Below, piece by piece: positions 9,201-17,670 of a stretch of 21,651 nucleotides of DNA. The stretch covers positions 375,487-397,137 of the forward strand of contig NW_014577225.1 of the NCBI RefSeq assembly GCF_000485595.1, given 5' to 3'. Origin of the DNA: Priapulus caudatus (taxonomy: Eukaryota > Priapulida > Priapulimorpha > Priapulimorphida > Priapulidae). The number at the start of each line of letters is the position of its first letter. Positions within the stretch are counted from its first letter, which is position 1. The translations under genes were made by a program, and so were the position numbers. The notes under the pieces are model-generated. The model was not told the DNA's origin. It did no database searches and saw only the letters and a list, made by a program, of their open reading frames with translations.

Positions 9201-11000
9201 TGATGCCATCTCTCGTCGGTTTCAGATGCGGTGCAGGCAGGCGATGCCGGGCTGCTGCGTGCGGTGGCCATCTACGATTACCAAGCGGCAGACGACGACG
9301 AACTGTCGTTCGATCCGGAAGAAATCATCACGAACATCGAACAGGTGATGTAGATGTTTGCGCCACCTGGCGATTATCTGAGACAACGAGCGATTGCAGC
9401 CGTGGGAGAGAAGAGCGGGGAGAGGAAGGGAGAGCGAGAGAGGGAGGGAGAGGGAGGGAGAGAGGGGGGTAGAGGGGGGAAGAGATTTACTCCCACCTCA
9501 CATATAACTGGCATCTCCAGTGGCAGCCAGTCACACCTGCTGACTGAGACCAGCAGTTTAGGTGAAAAAGCTGACGAAACCTGCCGTGAAATAATTTACG
9601 ACTGTTTGTCGGTCGCAGCCGCGCGCGCGCCGACGTTAGCGGCAATAATTGCTCGCAAGTGCTCGTCTCTAATGTGTTACTTAGTAGCTCTGCTAGCACA
9701 CGTCGACTCTGCTATACGACTCTAGCTCTACCACGGCCTACTCTTAAAACTTAAGGGAGGTGCTTTCATAGGTGATACTCGAGTGGGTACATGTAGGGTT
9801 AGGTAATCAGTTGCAACTATGCACTGAACCTTTACTCGGTGAACCTTTACTCGGTTCATCCTTTACGCCTGCACACTTAATGATGAAGTTGATGAAAAAC
9901 TGCTCATTATGCCATTGCAACGAAGTTGCTAGGAGTGTGTATGTGGTTCTGCCCATGTGTATGAACGTCCACCGTTTGTTATTCGTCCAACGAATTTACT
10001 TTCAAACGTATTTTTGTAAAGCTTCATATAAAAGTTACAATCCCTCGTATGAGTTTGCAATCGAAGATACTGTACTCGCAAGCCAAGGCATAAAAAAGGC
10101 AAGCTTAAACATACTACAGAAATTGTACAGTTGTAAGCTTTCAATGCACTGTAACACTATCGTGTCATGTGCTTATTTGTGGCAGTGTTCTTAATAATGA
10201 GGAAAACAATGGTTTTGACGCGATGACAAGCGGTTTCAAATCACCTTCGTTAAGGCAGATTCACGAAAGAACTCGCCGAAAATCATGTACGCGTAGTGCC
10301 TGTGCAGCGTGCGCTAGGGGATTACTATTGCCAAGCCTAGCTTTGTTAGATTTACTTGTGCATTGAATGATAACATATTAAAGGCTTAAATAAGTTTATC
10401 GCCGATGATTAGCTATCCAGTGACACTGTTTAGTGCTAATTACGTGTGAAAACAAGATGTAGATAGACATTTGGCACTGCTAGGATATATATATATATAC
10501 TGCATATGTGTTGCGAGGAGTGACAGTGATAAATTACTGATGAATTGATTGAATGCCTGAATGACACTATGAATTTAAACACACTCGCAAAAAAGATTCT
10601 GCCTGACGTATGTGCTAGAAGCCTTGCTGTCCGAGCTAACACTTATGTAACCGTGCAAACAGGCTTAATTACTGGTTGTATCAATTTCAAATACCATTTA
10701 TTAATTTATTCTCTTGAGTTTTAATTCAGGTTTTGAATTATATATTAATTGATATTATAAATATATTATAAATAATCATATATAATATTAGTGAGAGCAT
10801 ATAAACCCTCACATGCTCTTGATTGGTTGATTGATATGGGTTTACAATACACTTGTGTTACGCGCTCGTGACATCGCATTGTAAATTTATTTTCCGTGCG
10901 ATTCGTTTTTCCGCAGATTGATGCCGGCTGGTGGAGGGGAGAGTGCCGCGGCAAGGTCGGCCTGTTTCCTGCTAACTACGTCGAGTTACTGAGCGATTAG
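590..11000 (+). CDS. CTTN: Cortactin/HS1-like actin-binding protein, 3' part (seven exons, joined)
   Basis: Cortactin family proteins bind F-actin through 37-residue repeats, activate and stabilise Arp2/3 branches, and recruit partners through a C-terminal SH3 domain at the cell cortex. Coding exons join as 590-753, 2879-3010, 3294-3380, 4496-4984, 6486-6591, 9226-9344 and 10917-11000. All six introns are GT-AG and the frame is continuous: 1181 bases, a split first codon plus 392 residues and TAG. The encoded order is cortactin repeat ([24 protein letters not shown]), linker ending [15 protein letters not shown], a Glu/Arg/Lys/Gln coiled coil, an acidic Tyr/Pro segment, then SH3 ([22 protein letters not shown]). 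This order is that of vertebrate cortactin, but the coiled coil is much longer and the Pro/Ser/Thr region much shorter. The N-terminus lies upstream of the window. The symbol is by homology; CTTN and HCLS1 are paralogues only within vertebrates, so an invertebrate gene is simply cortactin. Confidence 0.95.
973..1385. mobile_element. Non-autonomous MITE with CAGCAGAACCC terminal inverted repeats
   Basis: CAGCAGAACCC at 973-983 is repeated in inverted orientation as GGGTTCTGCTG at 1375-1385. Each end is bounded by TA (971-972 and 1386-1387), the target-site duplication of the Tc1/mariner/pogo superfamily. The inner parts also resemble each other (CATTATAGCGGGATAG near 1021, CACATTATGGTGG and ACGTTATGGCGGG near 1350-1376). 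At 413 bp with no coding capacity it is a MITE mobilised in trans. A pogo/Tigger-like origin is suggested by the AACCCC next to the tip, but the exact family is uncertain. It lies in intron 754-2878. Confidence 0.8.
1400..1438. repeat. (AT)n microsatellite
   Basis: An alternating AT tract of about 39 bases lies about 15 bases beyond the MITE's right end. Confidence 0.97.
1500..2160. repeat. Probable dispersed repeat with (CCGT)n tract and internal similarity
   Basis: A (CCGT)n tract at about 1553-1592 is followed by GGGCACAAATCTTAACCGCTCGAC (near 1605-1627). A second version, CGGCACAAATCTAAACGGCTCGAC, lies near 1777-1800. Each is followed by sequence with GGTCA motifs (AGGTCAAAGGTCA at 1698-1710; AGGTCACAGTGCAAGGTCA near 1865). 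CCGT tracts followed by GGTCA-containing sequence are common in dispersed repeats of several invertebrate groups. No ends or terminal repeats were found, so the boundaries are approximate. Confidence 0.5.
2161..2878 (+). other. Remaining part of intron 754-2878
   Basis: This is AT-rich unique-looking sequence leading to the acceptor at 2877-2878. I see no open frame with family resemblance, no repeat and no RNA gene. The polypyrimidine tract before the acceptor is weak (CTATGATTATATGTGTAG). Confidence 0.6.
2879..3010 (+). CDS. CTTN: Cortactin exon: linker between actin repeats and helix
   Basis: The acceptor is ATTATATGTGTAG (ends 2878) and the donor is GAG|GTTTGT at 3010/3011, weaker than consensus at +3 and +4. 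It encodes 44 residues in phase 0, starting [20 protein letters not shown] and ending [15 protein letters not shown]. The stretch SYEKT...[18 protein letters not shown] aligns with the linker that follows the last repeat in vertebrate cortactin (AYQKT...TSNIRANFENLAKEKEQED). This is the join between the natively unfolded actin-binding region and the helical region. Start and end are fixed by continuity with the exons at 590-753 and 3294-3380. Confidence 0.93.
3294..3380 (+). CDS. CTTN: Cortactin exon: start of charged helix
   Basis: The acceptor is GGCCTTTAATAG (ends 3293) and the donor is GAG|GTAAGT, close to ideal. It encodes 29 residues in phase 0: [29 protein letters not shown]. This is the first third of the cortactin helical region, rich in Glu, Arg and Lys. 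At 87 bp it is a multiple of three, so skipping would remove 29 residues without breaking the frame. The intron before it is short (283 bp) compared with 1.1-2.6 kb for the others. Confidence 0.93.
3726..4180. repeat. Near-perfect foldback: 219-bp inverted arms, 17-nt loop
   Basis: The left arm 3726-3944 is the reverse complement of the right arm 3962-4180, with the loop at 3945-3961. Base-by-base comparison gives five differences in 219 positions (3734, 3747, 3754, 3859, 3880) and no gaps. The element lies inside intron 3381-4495 of cortactin, so the pre-mRNA would contain a 219-bp RNA hairpin. No coding capacity is visible and no clear target-site duplication was found. Possible origins are a foldback/MITE element or a local inverted duplication. 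Confidence 0.97.
4200..4322. repeat. Microsatellite cluster (AT)n, (GA)n, (GATA)n
   Basis: Two AT runs (about 4201-4222 and 4240-4270) are followed by a GA run (about 4271-4289) and GATA/GATAG repeats to about 4316. The cluster lies just right of the foldback. Confidence 0.95.
4496..4984 (+). CDS. CTTN: Cortactin exon: expanded Glu/Arg-rich coiled coil
   Basis: The acceptor is a strong polypyrimidine tract, CTGTTTTTTTTTCTCCAG (ends 4495), and the donor is TCA|GTGAGT at 4984/4985. It encodes 163 residues in phase 0, nearly all Glu, Arg, Lys, Gln and Asp, with no Pro or Gly-rich break, ending LEQQYQS. A long single alpha helix or coiled coil is expected. It is several times longer than the corresponding vertebrate cortactin helix. 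It contains a 19-codon tandem duplication ([14 protein letters not shown] occurs twice). The sense strand is strongly purine-rich. The frame stays open for 37 codons past the donor, to a stop ending at 5095, but that tail is not family-like. An alternative acceptor two bases later (AGAG) would shift the frame and is rejected. Confidence 0.93.
4637..4750 (+). repeat. In-frame 57-bp tandem duplication in the coiled-coil exon
   Basis: Codons for [14 protein letters not shown](K/R) start at 4637 and again at 4694, exactly 57 bases (19 codons) apart. The repeats differ at several synonymous sites (GAGGAAGAG versus GAGGAGGAG; CAGAGAAAA versus CAGAGGAAA), so the duplication is not brand new. It lengthens the helix without breaking the frame. 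Confidence 0.9.
4985..6110 (+). other. Unique part of intron 4985-6485
   Basis: This is AT-rich non-coding sequence from the GTGAGT donor to the start of the GTGC-rich satellite. The open frame at 5531-5746 has no recognisable family and no exon-like flanks. I see no repeats or RNA genes. Confidence 0.6.
6115..6432. repeat. GTGC-rich satellite with a ~102-bp higher-order repeat
   Basis: A perfect GTGC run lies at 6201-6241 and another at about 6403-6431, with degenerate GTGC/CATGC sequence between and before them. The segment starting GATCCATGCATGCGCACGG at 6254 recurs as GATCAATGCATGCTCGCGG at 6356, a period of 102 bases. The satellite ends about 53 bases before the acceptor of exon 6486-6591. 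Confidence 0.92.
6486..6591 (+). CDS. CTTN: Cortactin exon: acidic Tyr/Pro segment before SH3
   Basis: The acceptor is GCTGCGGTGTTGCAG (ends 6485) and the donor is CCAG|GTGAGA at 6591/6592. It encodes 35 codons plus one base. The product starts [20 protein letters not shown] and continues [15 protein letters not shown]. It sits where vertebrate cortactin has the Pro/Ser/Thr region with Src-phosphorylated tyrosines. Two tyrosines lie in acidic settings, PMYEAI and ELYEDP, and YEAI resembles the pYEEI type recognised by Src-family SH2 domains; that role is inference. This is the only exon that ends in phase 1. Intron 4985-6485 places a GTGC satellite within about 55 bases of its acceptor. Confidence 0.93.
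6592..7430 (+). other. First part of intron 6592-9225
   Basis: The GTGAGAGT donor is followed directly by an 11-C run (6600-6610), then unique sequence with a G-rich block at 6798-6826. Open frames at 7099-7353 show no family resemblance. I see no exon in this stretch. Confidence 0.6.
6798..6826 (+). promoter_or_regulatory. Candidate G-quadruplex motif
   Basis: G runs lie at 6798-6800, 6808-6810, 6812-6815, 6817-6822 and 6824-6826, separated by loops of 7, 1, 1 and 1 bases. This meets the usual G3+ with loops of 1-7 pattern on the transcribed-sense strand. It lies about 200 bases after the donor of exon 6486-6591. Its effect on splicing or transcription is unknown. Confidence 0.7.
7440..9190. 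repeat. 1.75-kb degenerate pyrimidine satellite
   Basis: This is an almost pure C/T strand built from degenerate copies of a CTCCGCTCCCGTCCCTCCCT-like unit, with scattered G (in GCTCC, CGTCC) and very little A. The period is irregular. It occupies most of intron 6592-9225 and ends about 35 bases before the acceptor at 9225. Because stops need purines, all three + frames stay open for hundreds of codons; these frames are artefacts. One cryptic acceptor-like site, CCCTCTTTTCAG, ends near 7740. Confidence 0.95.
9226..9344 (+). CDS. CTTN: Cortactin exon: first half of SH3 domain
   Basis: The acceptor is TCGTCGGTTTCAG (ends 9225) and the donor is CAG|GTGATG at 9344/9345. The G left from the previous exon plus AT makes Asp; 39 codons follow. 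It encodes [20 protein letters not shown] then [25 protein letters not shown] is the ALYDY motif of SH3 domains, and [17 protein letters not shown] matches cortactin (DDEISFDPDDIITNIE). It is flanked by a 1.75-kb pyrimidine tract upstream and a purine tract downstream. At 119 bp, skipping it would shift the frame and remove the SH3. Read-through into the intron hits TAG at 9351-9353. Confidence 0.96.
9345..10916 (+). other. Last cortactin intron
   Basis: After the purine tract the intron is ordinary unique sequence. It includes a 15-bp tandem duplication GAACCTTTACTCGGT (about 9826-9855), a short AT tract near 10486-10498 and an AT-rich block at about 10735-10795. Open frames at 9772-10194 and 10169-10366 have no family resemblance. 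I see no exon in this stretch. Confidence 0.6.
9403..9484 (+). repeat. Polypurine tract 59 bases after an SH3 exon
   Basis: This is G/A-only sequence with few interruptions (GGGAGAGAAGAGCGGGG, AGGGAGGGAGAGGGAGGGAG and similar). It is complementary in type to the pyrimidine satellite on the other side of exon 9226-9344. Confidence 0.93.
10917..11000 (+). CDS. CTTN: Cortactin terminal exon: second half of SH3 and stop
   Basis: The acceptor is GATTCGTTTTTCCGCAG (ends 10916). It encodes [15 protein letters not shown] and [12 protein letters not shown], then TAG at 10998-11000. The WW pair, the Gly before LFP and the PANYVE motif form the conserved ligand-binding face of SH3 domains and match cortactin residue for residue over most of the length. 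The SH3 binds proline-rich partners such as dynamin, N-WASP and WIP in known family members. The coding part is 28 codons including the stop; the rest of this exon is the 3' UTR. Confidence 0.96.
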   Translation: MDAGWWRGECRGKVGLFPANYVELLSD

Positions 11001-12990
11001 AAACCAATGTCGTGTTCGGTCGTCCCACGCCCTGCCTCCCCCGTCCCCCGCCCACGTCCAGCAGACCGGTAGAGCAATGACGAGTTCCCTCGGGGCGGGA
11101 GCAATTGAGCCAATCGGGGACGACGATCTTTTCTCGGGGAGCGAGGTTTTTTTCGTTTCTCTTTGCGTAGTTGACGGCGACTGTGACGTCTCCGGCATCG
11201 TGCGTCGCCGTGGCAATGCGGGGGCGGTGCGCGTCGCGATCGAACAGAAACGACGTCACGCCGCGCACGCGTTGGTGTCAGTGTCGGCGGCGATTACTTA
11301 TTAGTGTGTGAGAGAGGGAGGGTGATAACCGCGATCTCTGATGTTCGATATTCCTGGCAACTCTAAAACCAGACTTTGAGATGAAAACAGTGGGCTTTCC
11401 GTCGGCGCAATTGGATCTTCATGCTGTTTTGTACGCAGCGGCGCATAGTCGTATCACTCCGCAAAGCTGATTATCTGCGCGGGCATTCTTGATCGCTAAA
11501 GAAAATTTCCCGAGAGCATCCGGGAATGATCGGCTAATGGTGCGGTGAAGAGGCGGCTTATTACGACGGAATATGGCGGATGTAGCATATCAAATCGTGC
11601 GTTCAGTTGTTGAATTTTATATACCGGTAATTTTTTTTTTTATCTTGAAGTTATTGTACGAAAATCGTGACATTTAACTTGAATTTGTCTCCGTCATGTT
11701 CTATGTGTTCGTGACTCGTGTTTCTGTTAGTAATTTGTCGCACCATGTACTTCTGAAATGTTAGAACAAGGTATATATTATTTCATTTAAATAGTAATCC
11801 GTATGTGGAGAGAGCATGAAAAATGCTGGAACGTTTGATAGTTGTATGATTTACTCTTCATTATTATTCATTGTACTGGCATTCACTGTTAGTTTCCTGA
11901 GATGATCCATATTGATAATGGCAAATATCTTTGAAAAAAAAAAACTATTCAATCAAAACGTTCTGTTGTTTCCAGTAATGCGACCTGAATTTGATTCGGC
12001 AGCATATGGAGGGTAGTCGTATGTATATACTACTTTATCTCGCCTATGTATAATGCATGATTTTTTTACAACGTGTCGTAATTGAAAATTAGCGATGATG
12101 CAATTTAACAGGTGCGGGTATACATTGCTAACCTATGAATTTATTCTGATGCTGGTGCATGCAGATAGCACCGCGTGAAATGAATCGCGATATTTTTCGT
12201 ATTTTACGCGTACTCGCGCCTTATTAACGCAAGCACGCCGATGAGAGGTAACTATCACGCAGTCGGCAGTCAGCCGCTGACGTAAATTCACGAATTAATT
12301 ATGTTAAATACGAATTAAGTATGTGAAGTAGAAATGCCGTTGCTGTTGCATGACGATCGCCGAGTGTCTGTGAACTAAACTGCTAAGCTAGCTGTGTATT
12401 TTTGATCTGTGATGACGAGAGTTGACCGATACTGTTTTATAAGCTTAATTCCTGGCGGCGGGTCACTGCTAGAAATAGCTTAGTTTTTTCTCGTACTATA
12501 TACGATAGTAACCAGCTTACCACAGTGCTAGTGAACATTTGCCCTCTTCGTGATCTTACGTGCTGAGATGCATAGTCGCGTGGTTGACATTTGACACAAC
12601 ACGTTTGACACACACGCACACGTGAGTATTTAAGTTCGACAACGTGACAAAAAGGCATCTAGATGCGACGCAGGGTGGGTAAGACGAATACGTGACCAAA
12701 CGATGCTGTGACGATTTTTCAAGGGGTGAAAATGGTGATGTGTTGGTGTACCGAAGGATGTATGAATGTAGATCAAAAAAATTTATGACTAAATTCTGTC
12801 TAAATCGTTCTGTCTAGTTCTCTCGCTCCATATATTCTCTGGTGATTGATTAGGTAAGCTACGTGTATTATTCTCTGGGTCTATCTGTTATCAAATGTAC
12901 CGGTAACCAAGGGCGAGCGAAACCATTTCGTTGAAACGTGAAACGCGAATTTGTTATAATCACGAGTAATAAATCCTTTATTATAGAGAT
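11001..12990 (+). other. Probable cortactin 3' UTR
   Basis: No AATAAA or ATTAAA was seen between the stop codon and position 12968, so the 3' UTR is inferred to be about 2 kb. The first 300 bases are GC-rich and the remainder is AT-rich. There are no long open frames and no obvious transposon. The end is an estimate, about 15-25 bases past the hexamer. A variant hexamer could give a shorter form. Confidence 0.5.
12968..12973 (+). promoter_or_regulatory. Candidate poly(A) signal AATAAA
   Basis: This is the first canonical AATAAA downstream of the cortactin stop codon. It is followed within 50-70 bases by T-rich sequence (for example TTTGAATTTATTTTTGCCCGTGT around 13020-13042), which could serve as the downstream element. 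The assignment rests on position and motif only. Confidence 0.5.
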
Positions 12991-13193
12991 AAAACAAACA
13001 ATATTATTATGTATATTAATTTGAATTTATTTTTGCCCGTGTAACATGATATCTTATAGCATGAACTGATCATAATTTCAAGGTACGTTAAAATCCGCGT
13101 TATTAACAAATGTACCCACCTAACTCTAAAATGTAAGCAATTAATTTTGCTTTAGTAAAATTACTACCGCGAAATCAGTAATACATTTCTACA

Positions 13194-13403
13194 AAAGATA
13201 TCACCCTACAAGAAAGATATCACAATGCGAGCAAGATTATTTATCACTCGACGAGAAAGATAGCAACCACGAGAAAGTTATCACCCTAGGAGAAGGATAT
13301 CACCCTAGGGCAAAGATATCACCCCAGGAGAAAGTTGTCACTTCACGAGAAAGATATCACCCGAGGAGAAAGATATCACCCCGGGAGAAATTTATCAGCC
13401 TAC
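13194..13403. repeat. 19-bp minisatellite, 11 copies, consensus AAAGATATCACCCTAGGAG
   Basis: Units start at 13194, 13213, 13232, 13256, 13274, 13293, 13312, 13331, 13350, 13369 and 13388. Most are exactly 19 bases; the third is 24, the fourth 18 and the last is truncated to 16. The invariant part is AAAG-AT-TCAC. The array is just beyond the predicted cortactin poly(A) site. Several units carry TTATCA or AGATAG, which fit the WGATAR GATA-factor motif. Confidence 0.95.
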
Positions 13404-14220
13404 AATGCTAGCGAACCGTCTATTGGTCCGTATATTGTACTGGTTATTGACTTGGTTCGTGCGTTGTGATCGATTGTGATTCGTTCGATAGCGAATGCCT
13501 TTGACATGCTAAACTAATTTCATCGTGTAGCAGATAACCGGAGCTCATATTAATTCATCGAAAAATTGCTCTTATTTTGTATATGTTGTATTTCATCGTC
13601 AAGCTCATCCAGTTTCCGAGGAAATGTGTTTTTTTAAACGAAAGAGATGGAGAGTCAGACAGACATAGAGAGAGAGAGCGAGAGCGAGAGAGAGAGAGCG
13701 AGAGCGAGAGAGAGAGAGCGAGAGCGAGAGCGAGAGAGAGACGGGGAGAAGGCGGGTTTCAGAAAGAGTTAATGTAGATTGAGTACACCCACTCCCCCAT
13801 CGTAACTTCGTCATTCGATTTCGAAAAACAACGGCCTCAACAGAAACGTGCACTGATAATGAAAAAGTGCAAATTGTGGATAAATACGAGGTATATGTGG
13901 CGATAGTTCTACGAACAACAGAATCAACTGTGATTTCCACGCCGTGATTATACTGTAGATGAGATATATAGTCGAATGAAACACGGTAATCTATGCAGTC
14001 GTTTGTGTATTCTGCAGGGTTCTACTTACTATAAATTCAGCGTAAGCTAGGGAAAAACATATGGCATATACGCGCCTGTGCGCGTTTCGTGAAAACTTTC
14101 GATAGGGTACGTGAAGTAAATAACATCATTTACTGGCAGGTGATTTCCAACTGGTACTTAACTAAGAATATACGGTATTATGTTCTTTGACTTCCGCCGT
14201 TGAAGTTTTACGTCGAACCG
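13404..14220. other. Non-coding flank with a GA-rich tract
   Basis: Apart from the (GA)n tract I see no gene, RNA or mobile element here. Short open frames are composition shadows of the GA tract. Confidence 0.6.
13658..13741. repeat. (GA)n / GAGAGC microsatellite
   Basis: GAGA runs are interrupted regularly by GAGCGAGAGC. The GAGAGAGAGAGCGAGAGC block recurs, giving a minisatellite-like higher-order pattern. Confidence 0.95.
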
Positions 14221-15039
14221 CTTCAACGATACGTGCGCCGCATGCACGCACGCGCATGCGCGCACGCCGCGTGTATGTACACACATCCGCGCTCTCCCCC
14301 TCTCTGTCTGTCAGGCGCGCAGCCTCTCTCAAAATAGGACAGGGGAGACGTGGGAAAGTATGAGGAGAAGGGCGAACGTGCGAGATAGAGAGAGCAGGGA
14401 AGGAGAGGAGGGAGGGGAGGGCTGCGAGATGAATATGTCATGTGCCGATTGAGAAATGCGCTGAGGGGGGTTAACCCTATATTCGCAGATAAGGGAATGA
14501 GCGAGGTTCTGCAATCCCCTTTAATTTTGCAACGCATTTTAGTGTGTTCATCTTCACTCAAATGGCTGTCTCTATCACTAAAGTCTAGATGGGGTGATGG
14601 CTTGAAATGACCCCAAACGTATCAAACGCTGGTAATATGAAAGCATGCTAGAGAGAAAGTTTGCGGTATAAGCTAACCCATAACTTGAGACAAGCTCACA
14701 ATAGGCGTGGACGTGACGATTATAATATGTTGTAAATAATTGCAGATTGATTTACTGGAGGTTGATCCAAGCGATGGGTTGGGTCACCTGTAAACCCGCG
14801 AACACTCCCTCACTAACTCCTGCCTTCTACTCTGTAAAATCTGTAAAACATAAGCTTTCAATCCCTACTAAGGAGCTTTAATGTAAGTCCTTAAAATTTT
14901 GCTGCAGACATATTATTATTCTCTTTGTCAGGCTCGGTCTCATTAGCTAGCCCAACGAAGGGAGCATGCAAGGACAGCTCATGATTAATTTAGGAAATTT
15001 GCAAGACGATTTGCGATCTAAAATGAGCCTTTTTGCATG
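14221..15039. other. Non-coding DNA with CGCA-rich and purine-rich patches
   Basis: There is a CATGCACGCACGCGCATGCG-type patch at about 14235-14285 and a purine tract at about 14342-14428. The rest is unique sequence without a supportable gene. Confidence 0.6.
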
Positions 15040-16860
15040 GAAGGACAGAGACCATATTACATTACGGGCGAGAAATTCCTCTCTATCTATTTCCCTCTCT
15101 TTCTCTCCCTCGATAGGAGAGAGAAAGAGGTAGGTAGAGGGAATGTCGAGATACAAAGAGATAGATAGAGAGAGAGAGGGGGGAGGAAGGATGGGAGGAA
15201 GGTAGTGAGAGAGATCCACGCACGCACACATACACGCACGCACACACGCATGCACGCGTATTCTAGGCACATATACCCACATAGTACACTGGAGACGTGA
15301 AATTTCGTTTCCCATCTCTCCTCTTCTCTCGGTTTGCTCTTTCTCTGTTCCTACTCTTAGCGATACATCGCGAGAGGGCGGGATGAAGAGAAACGATGCA
15401 AGCGAGGCGAGAGGGTAGGCAGAGGGAAAGCCGAGATACAAAAGAGATATATATATATATAGAGAGAGAGAGAGGGGGGATAGGATGGGAGGAAGGGAGT
15501 GGGAGAGATACACGCACACAAGCCCGCACGCACACACGCACGCACGCGTATTATATGCACATATACCCACATAGTACATTAGCGACGCGATATTTCTATC
15601 CCCCATCTCTCCTCTCTTCTCTCGCCTTCTCTTTCACTATTCCTTTCGTCCTTTTTCTTTAACTAACATGCACCTGTTTCATTTCCTCCATTCTCTCTCT
15701 GTCTCTTCTCTTTCACAACGTGTCGCCCTCTCTCGCGGTGTCCTCTCTATCCCCATCTGTCGCTTCCTCACCCCCTTTGCTCATAATATCGCCCACGACA
15801 TTAAATAGTACGGTGGACTGAGCCACCAGGAGGCTGGCCGTTTTCAAGCTAAACTTTTTCGGCCCCGCGCATGTAAAAATGAGTATTTACACAAAAACTA
15901 CCATTCGTGCGTGCGTGCGACATGCTGCGAGTGGCGCGTGCGGTTGAGTTTTGTGTTCGTGTGCTTTGTGTCTCCGTAAATACAGCAGTATTAGTACCTC
16001 AATTCACATTTAAGTGTTTCAAGGTCGCGAAAATCGTTATTGGGCGCATAAATCGGCTTGCTGCTTGATGAAAGATTTGTCCGTGATACTGAGTGTCGCG
16101 GGATTACCTCCCGCCAAGAGGGATGAGGAAGAGAACGAGGGACAGGGGAGGGAGAGAAGTAGTGGGAGAGGTACACACACACGCGCACACATGCACTCAC
16201 GCGCACACGCACGCGCGCGTATTATAGGCACATATACCCACATAGTACATTGGAGACGGGGAATTTCTTTCCCCCATCTCCCCTTCTCTTCTCTCGCCTT
16301 TTCTTTCTCTGTTCCTCTCTTGCCAAACCATCCGCGAGAGGGGGAGAAAGAGAACGGGGGACAAGGGAGGGCGAAAGGGGATAGGCAGCGATAAACTTGA
16401 GATGCAACGAGATAGATAGCGAGAGAAGTGAGGGAGGATGAGAGGAAGGAAGGACGGGAGGAAGGGAGTAGAAGAGCATACACACACGCAAGCACACACA
16501 CACATGCACGCGTATTATAGTCACATATACCCGCTAGTACATTGGAGACGAGAAATTTCTTTCCCCATCTCGCCTCCTCTTCTCTCGCATTCTCTTTCGC
16601 TATTCCTCTCTTACTCGTTCTTTTACTATCTCCTTTGTACTTTCCTCACTTCCCTCTCCGTCTCTTCCACTCAGTCTCGCCCCCTCTCTTGGTGTTTCTC
16701 TATTCCTTCGTTTCCTTCCTCATCCCCTCGCTCATGTTATCGCCCACGACAATAAATAGTACGGTGGATGACCACCAGGTGGATGACCGTTTTTAAGCTA
16801 AAACTTTTTCATCCCAGCGATGTACAAAATGAGTATTTGCGCACATAATACGCATTCGTG
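15040..16860. repeat. Nested repeat: four ~290-bp modules in two ~960-bp units
   Basis: A conserved core CGCGTATTATAGGCACATAT with following ACCCACATAGTACATTGGAGACG occurs at 15255, 15545, 16216 and 16509. Spacings are 290, 671 and 293. Each core is preceded by a CA/CG-rich run and a purine tract, and followed by a CTCTTCTCTCGCC-like pyrimidine tract. A separate tail, CGCCCACGACA(T/A)TAAATAGTACGG through AAAATGAGTATTT, occurs at 15790 and 16741 (spacing 951). So a block of two modules plus a tail was duplicated in tandem. The first two modules also contain AGAGATA/ATATAT microsatellites. Outer limits are approximate; the third module is shortened at its left side. Confidence 0.88.
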
Positions 16861-17155
16861 CCCCGCCCGTTCTCGCCACCTCTTTCTCTACCTGTTCCTC
16901 CTCCAGCCCCCTCTTTCACACTATGCCGGCTACTCCGTAATGCTCTTCCTTCCTCATCCCCTCTCACTTTGAGCTATTTGTTTATGTACCTGCCAATTAT
17001 ACGTATGAGTTTCCCAAATTTAACTACATTTGTCTAGTTGGCAATTGACTCCGTGCCGCCCCTCTACTTAACCCACGGTTACGATCCTGTCGTGGACCAA
17101 CAACAATATCATCATCATCATCGTCATCATCATCATCATCCTCATCATCATCATC

Positions 17156-17201
<46 letters not shown>

Positions 17202-17640
17202 CCATTAGAAGCAGCAGTGAAGCAGCAGTGGTAAATGCAGTGACTAAGAGGGTGTATAGGGACTGTTGCTCATTGCTTTCGGTGAGAAAAATTATAAGTT
17301 TCTTTTTCTACTGACAAAGAGAAAAATTTGTACTCCTCTAACGACTTTTCACATTTAAGATTCTGTTTCAACTTTAATTATATTATTTACACTCGTATAA
17401 ATTAACAAAAATCCTGTTCGTAGTAAAGGTCGCACATTACTTGCGAATACTGATGGTTTAAAGATTTAAAAACGATTAATTTCATTATTTCATGACATAA
17501 TTTCATCCCGTAATTGAATTAATCTCATAATTGTGTGACGCGCATTGATTAAATGTCCGCAATAGTGGATTATTTCACCTAGCATGCTAGTGTTGTACTG
17601 TGATACGTCTGTTCGCTGGGGGTTAACTCGATGAATGCCC
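16861..17640. other. Non-coding DNA between repeat blocks
   Basis: A pyrimidine-rich stretch at about 16872-16970 resembles the tail region of the preceding repeat and may be a decayed third copy. The trinucleotide array follows, then AT-rich unique sequence. No gene is visible. Confidence 0.55.
17109..17202. repeat. Trinucleotide array (CAT)n-(CAA)n
   Basis: CAT/ATC repeats to about 17153 switch to CAA repeats up to about 17202. No open frame with gene-like flanks includes it. Confidence 0.97.
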
Positions 17641-17670
17641 GTTGCACGGTCCTCAAATCAATCTATAAGT

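Noticed and set aside
13194-13403. CRISPR-like regular array
   Set aside because: The 19-bp units are directly adjacent with no unique spacers, and the DNA is animal nuclear sequence; it is a minisatellite.
14947-16524. Minus-strand frames of up to 219 codons with SLSLSLYIYISL-like runs
   Set aside because: They translate purine tracts and CA/ATA microsatellites of the nested repeat; repeated peptides follow the DNA repeat and there is no known domain.
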